Shown piece after piece: positions 8,005-8,743 of a stretch of 8,743 nucleotides of DNA (position 1 is the stretch's first letter; each line of letters opens with the position of its first letter). The notes under the pieces were generated by a model. The model was not told where the DNA came from. It worked only from the letters and a program-made list of their open reading frames with translations, and searched no databases. Source of the stretch: an uncultured Opitutia bacterium (GTDB lineage Bacteria > Verrucomicrobiota > Verrucomicrobiia > Opitutales > UBA953); NCBI GenBank assembly GCA_903882335.1, contig CAIRWP010000271.1:1-8743 (forward strand), in the 5' to 3' direction. A program made the translations under genes and the position numbers.

Positions 8005-8039
8005 TCGGTAACCTTTGTCGGCAAAACGGCACCGATTGA
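8001..8039. promoter_or_regulatory. Operator-like 9-bp inverted repeat between sulfatase 2 and DUF5722
   Basis: TCAATCGGT (8001-8009) and its exact complement ACCGATTGA (8031-8039) are separated by 21 nt. The arm centres are 30 bp apart, about three helical turns, so proteins bound at each arm would face the same side of the DNA. The left arm overlaps the proposed -35 element of sulfatase 2 and the right arm lies 34 nt before the DUF5722 start. A regulator controlling both divergent genes is a reasonable inference; no regulator gene is in the window. A partial direct repeat, ATCGGT, also occurs at 7996-8001 and 8004-8009. Confidence 0.45.
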
Positions 8040-8072
8040 AACCTTCCTCAAGCCAACCTGTCTCTCACCTTC

Positions 8073-8743
8073 ATGCGCCCGCTATTTCTTGCCTGCCTTT
8101 GCCTTGCGCTGACGGCATTCGCCGCACCCGACCCGACACCCCACCCGACCAAGAGCAGCCCTAAGGGCCTGCAGGTCCAGATGGTCGACGACGCCCTGGA
8201 ACTCGGCATCCACCACGCCAACCTGAATATCAGGCTCAACAGCCTGCTCTCCCCCGAGAAGGAAGCCAAGCCGGGCCAGCCCACCGCTTCGGCCGATGGC
8301 TTCACGTTCGTGCTCAACCAGAATTACGTCGGGTCCTTGGATCGTCAGATCAAACCCATGAGCGACAAGGGCGTCGTGGTCTCGCTCATCGTCACCACCT
8401 CGCGCTCGCCCAACGAACGCATCCGGAAGCTGACCATCCACCCGCAGGCCGACCCGGTCAAAGGCACGACGATGGCCTCCGACACAGTCACCCCCGAGGG
8501 CCGCGCCTGCTATAAGGCGCTCACCGAGTTCATCGCCCAACGCTGGTCGTCGGCCGACGCCAAGCACGGACGCGTCTGGGGCTGGATCGTCAGCAATGAA
8601 GTAAACGCCCATAACGAGTGGCATCAGATGGGACCGGCGACCGCCGAGGAGGTCGCCATTCAATACGAAGACCAGGTCCGCCTCGCTTGGGAATCCCTGC
8701 GTCGCCATTCGGCCAACGCCCGCGTGTATATCTCGATGACGCA
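8073..8743 (+). CDS. DUF5722 family protein, N-terminal part, partial at right edge
   Basis: The frame runs from an ATG at 8073 to the window edge with no stop, giving 223 residues. The first 18 or so residues (MRPLFLACLCLALTAFAA) form a signal peptide. The following KGLQVQMVDDALELGIHHANLNI block, the KPMSDKGVVVSLIVTTS block (94-110) and WGWIVSNEVNAHNEWHQMG (169-187) match my recollection of DUF5722, a family found in polysaccharide-degradation settings of Verrucomicrobiota, Planctomycetota and some Gram-positive bacteria. The Asn175-Glu176 pair after a hydrophobic strand resembles the acid/base position of clan GH-A glycoside hydrolases, so a TIM-barrel hydrolase is plausible; the matching nucleophile would lie beyond the window. 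The start has no Shine-Dalgarno sequence and is preceded by a pyrimidine-rich stretch. It is divergent from sulfatase 2 and may be co-regulated with it. Family call is likely, activity is inference. Confidence 0.8.
   Translation, partial: MRPLFLACLCLALTAFAAPDPTPHPTKSSPKGLQVQMVDDALELGIHHANLNIRLNSLLSPEKEAKPGQPTASADGFTFVLNQNYVGSLDRQIKPMSDKGVVVSLIVTTSRSPNERIRKLTIHPQADPVKGTTMASDTVTPEGRACYKALTEFIAQRWSSADAKHGRVWGWIVSNEVNAHNEWHQMGPATAEEVAIQYEDQVRLAWESLRRHSANARVYISMT

Noticed and set aside
8082..8708. Minus-strand open frame of 208 codons near the right edge
   Set aside because: The plus-strand frame from 8073 has a signal peptide and recognisable DUF5722 blocks; the minus frame is its shadow.

Overview
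This is a GC-rich window (roughly two thirds G+C by eye) carrying genes typical of the PVC group: a DUF1549/DUF1553 (PSD1-type) protein followed by a Tat-exported DUF1501 protein, a multidomain secreted metzincin protease, two secreted FGly-type sulfatases and the start of a DUF5722 protein. The DUF1553/DUF1501 pair, the sulfatases and DUF5722 together point to Planctomycetota or Verrucomicrobiota. I favour Verrucomicrobiota, but this rests on gene content only. No rRNA, tRNA, CRISPR array or mobile element was seen.

Layout: (1) 2-997 (+), C-terminal part of a DUF1553 protein that is open at the left window edge, then 1002-2468 (+), DUF1501; the two look like one operon. (2) 2469-2639, a convergent intergenic region with two opposed arrays of four 8-bp repeat units. 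(3) 2640-4682 (-), a secreted metzincin with PPC, PKD and C-terminal Ig-like regions. (4) 4683-4772, a short divergent promoter region. (5) 4773-6218 (+), sulfatase 1. (6) 6219-6387, a convergent gap holding a 38-codon minus-strand ORF with a good ribosome binding site. (7) 6388-7962 (-), sulfatase 2. (8) 7963-8072, a divergent control region with a 9-bp inverted repeat. (9) 8073-8743 (+), N-terminal part of a DUF5722 protein that is open at the right edge.

Most complete genes encode exported proteins (Sec signal peptides on four, a Tat motif on DUF1501). Two sulfatases next to a putative glycoside hydrolase-like DUF5722 protein suggest removal of sulfate esters from an external glycan followed by cleavage of the chain. 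The DUF1553/DUF1501 pair is common beside such genes in these phyla, but its biochemical role is not established to my knowledge. The protease could act on the protein part of a glycoprotein or proteoglycan; that is inference.

I do not see a clearly new system. The points most worth a second look are the opposed 8-bp repeat arrays, the small ORF between the sulfatases, the inverted repeat between sulfatase 2 and DUF5722, and the near absence of Shine-Dalgarno sequences combined with promoter-like elements lying almost on the start codons.
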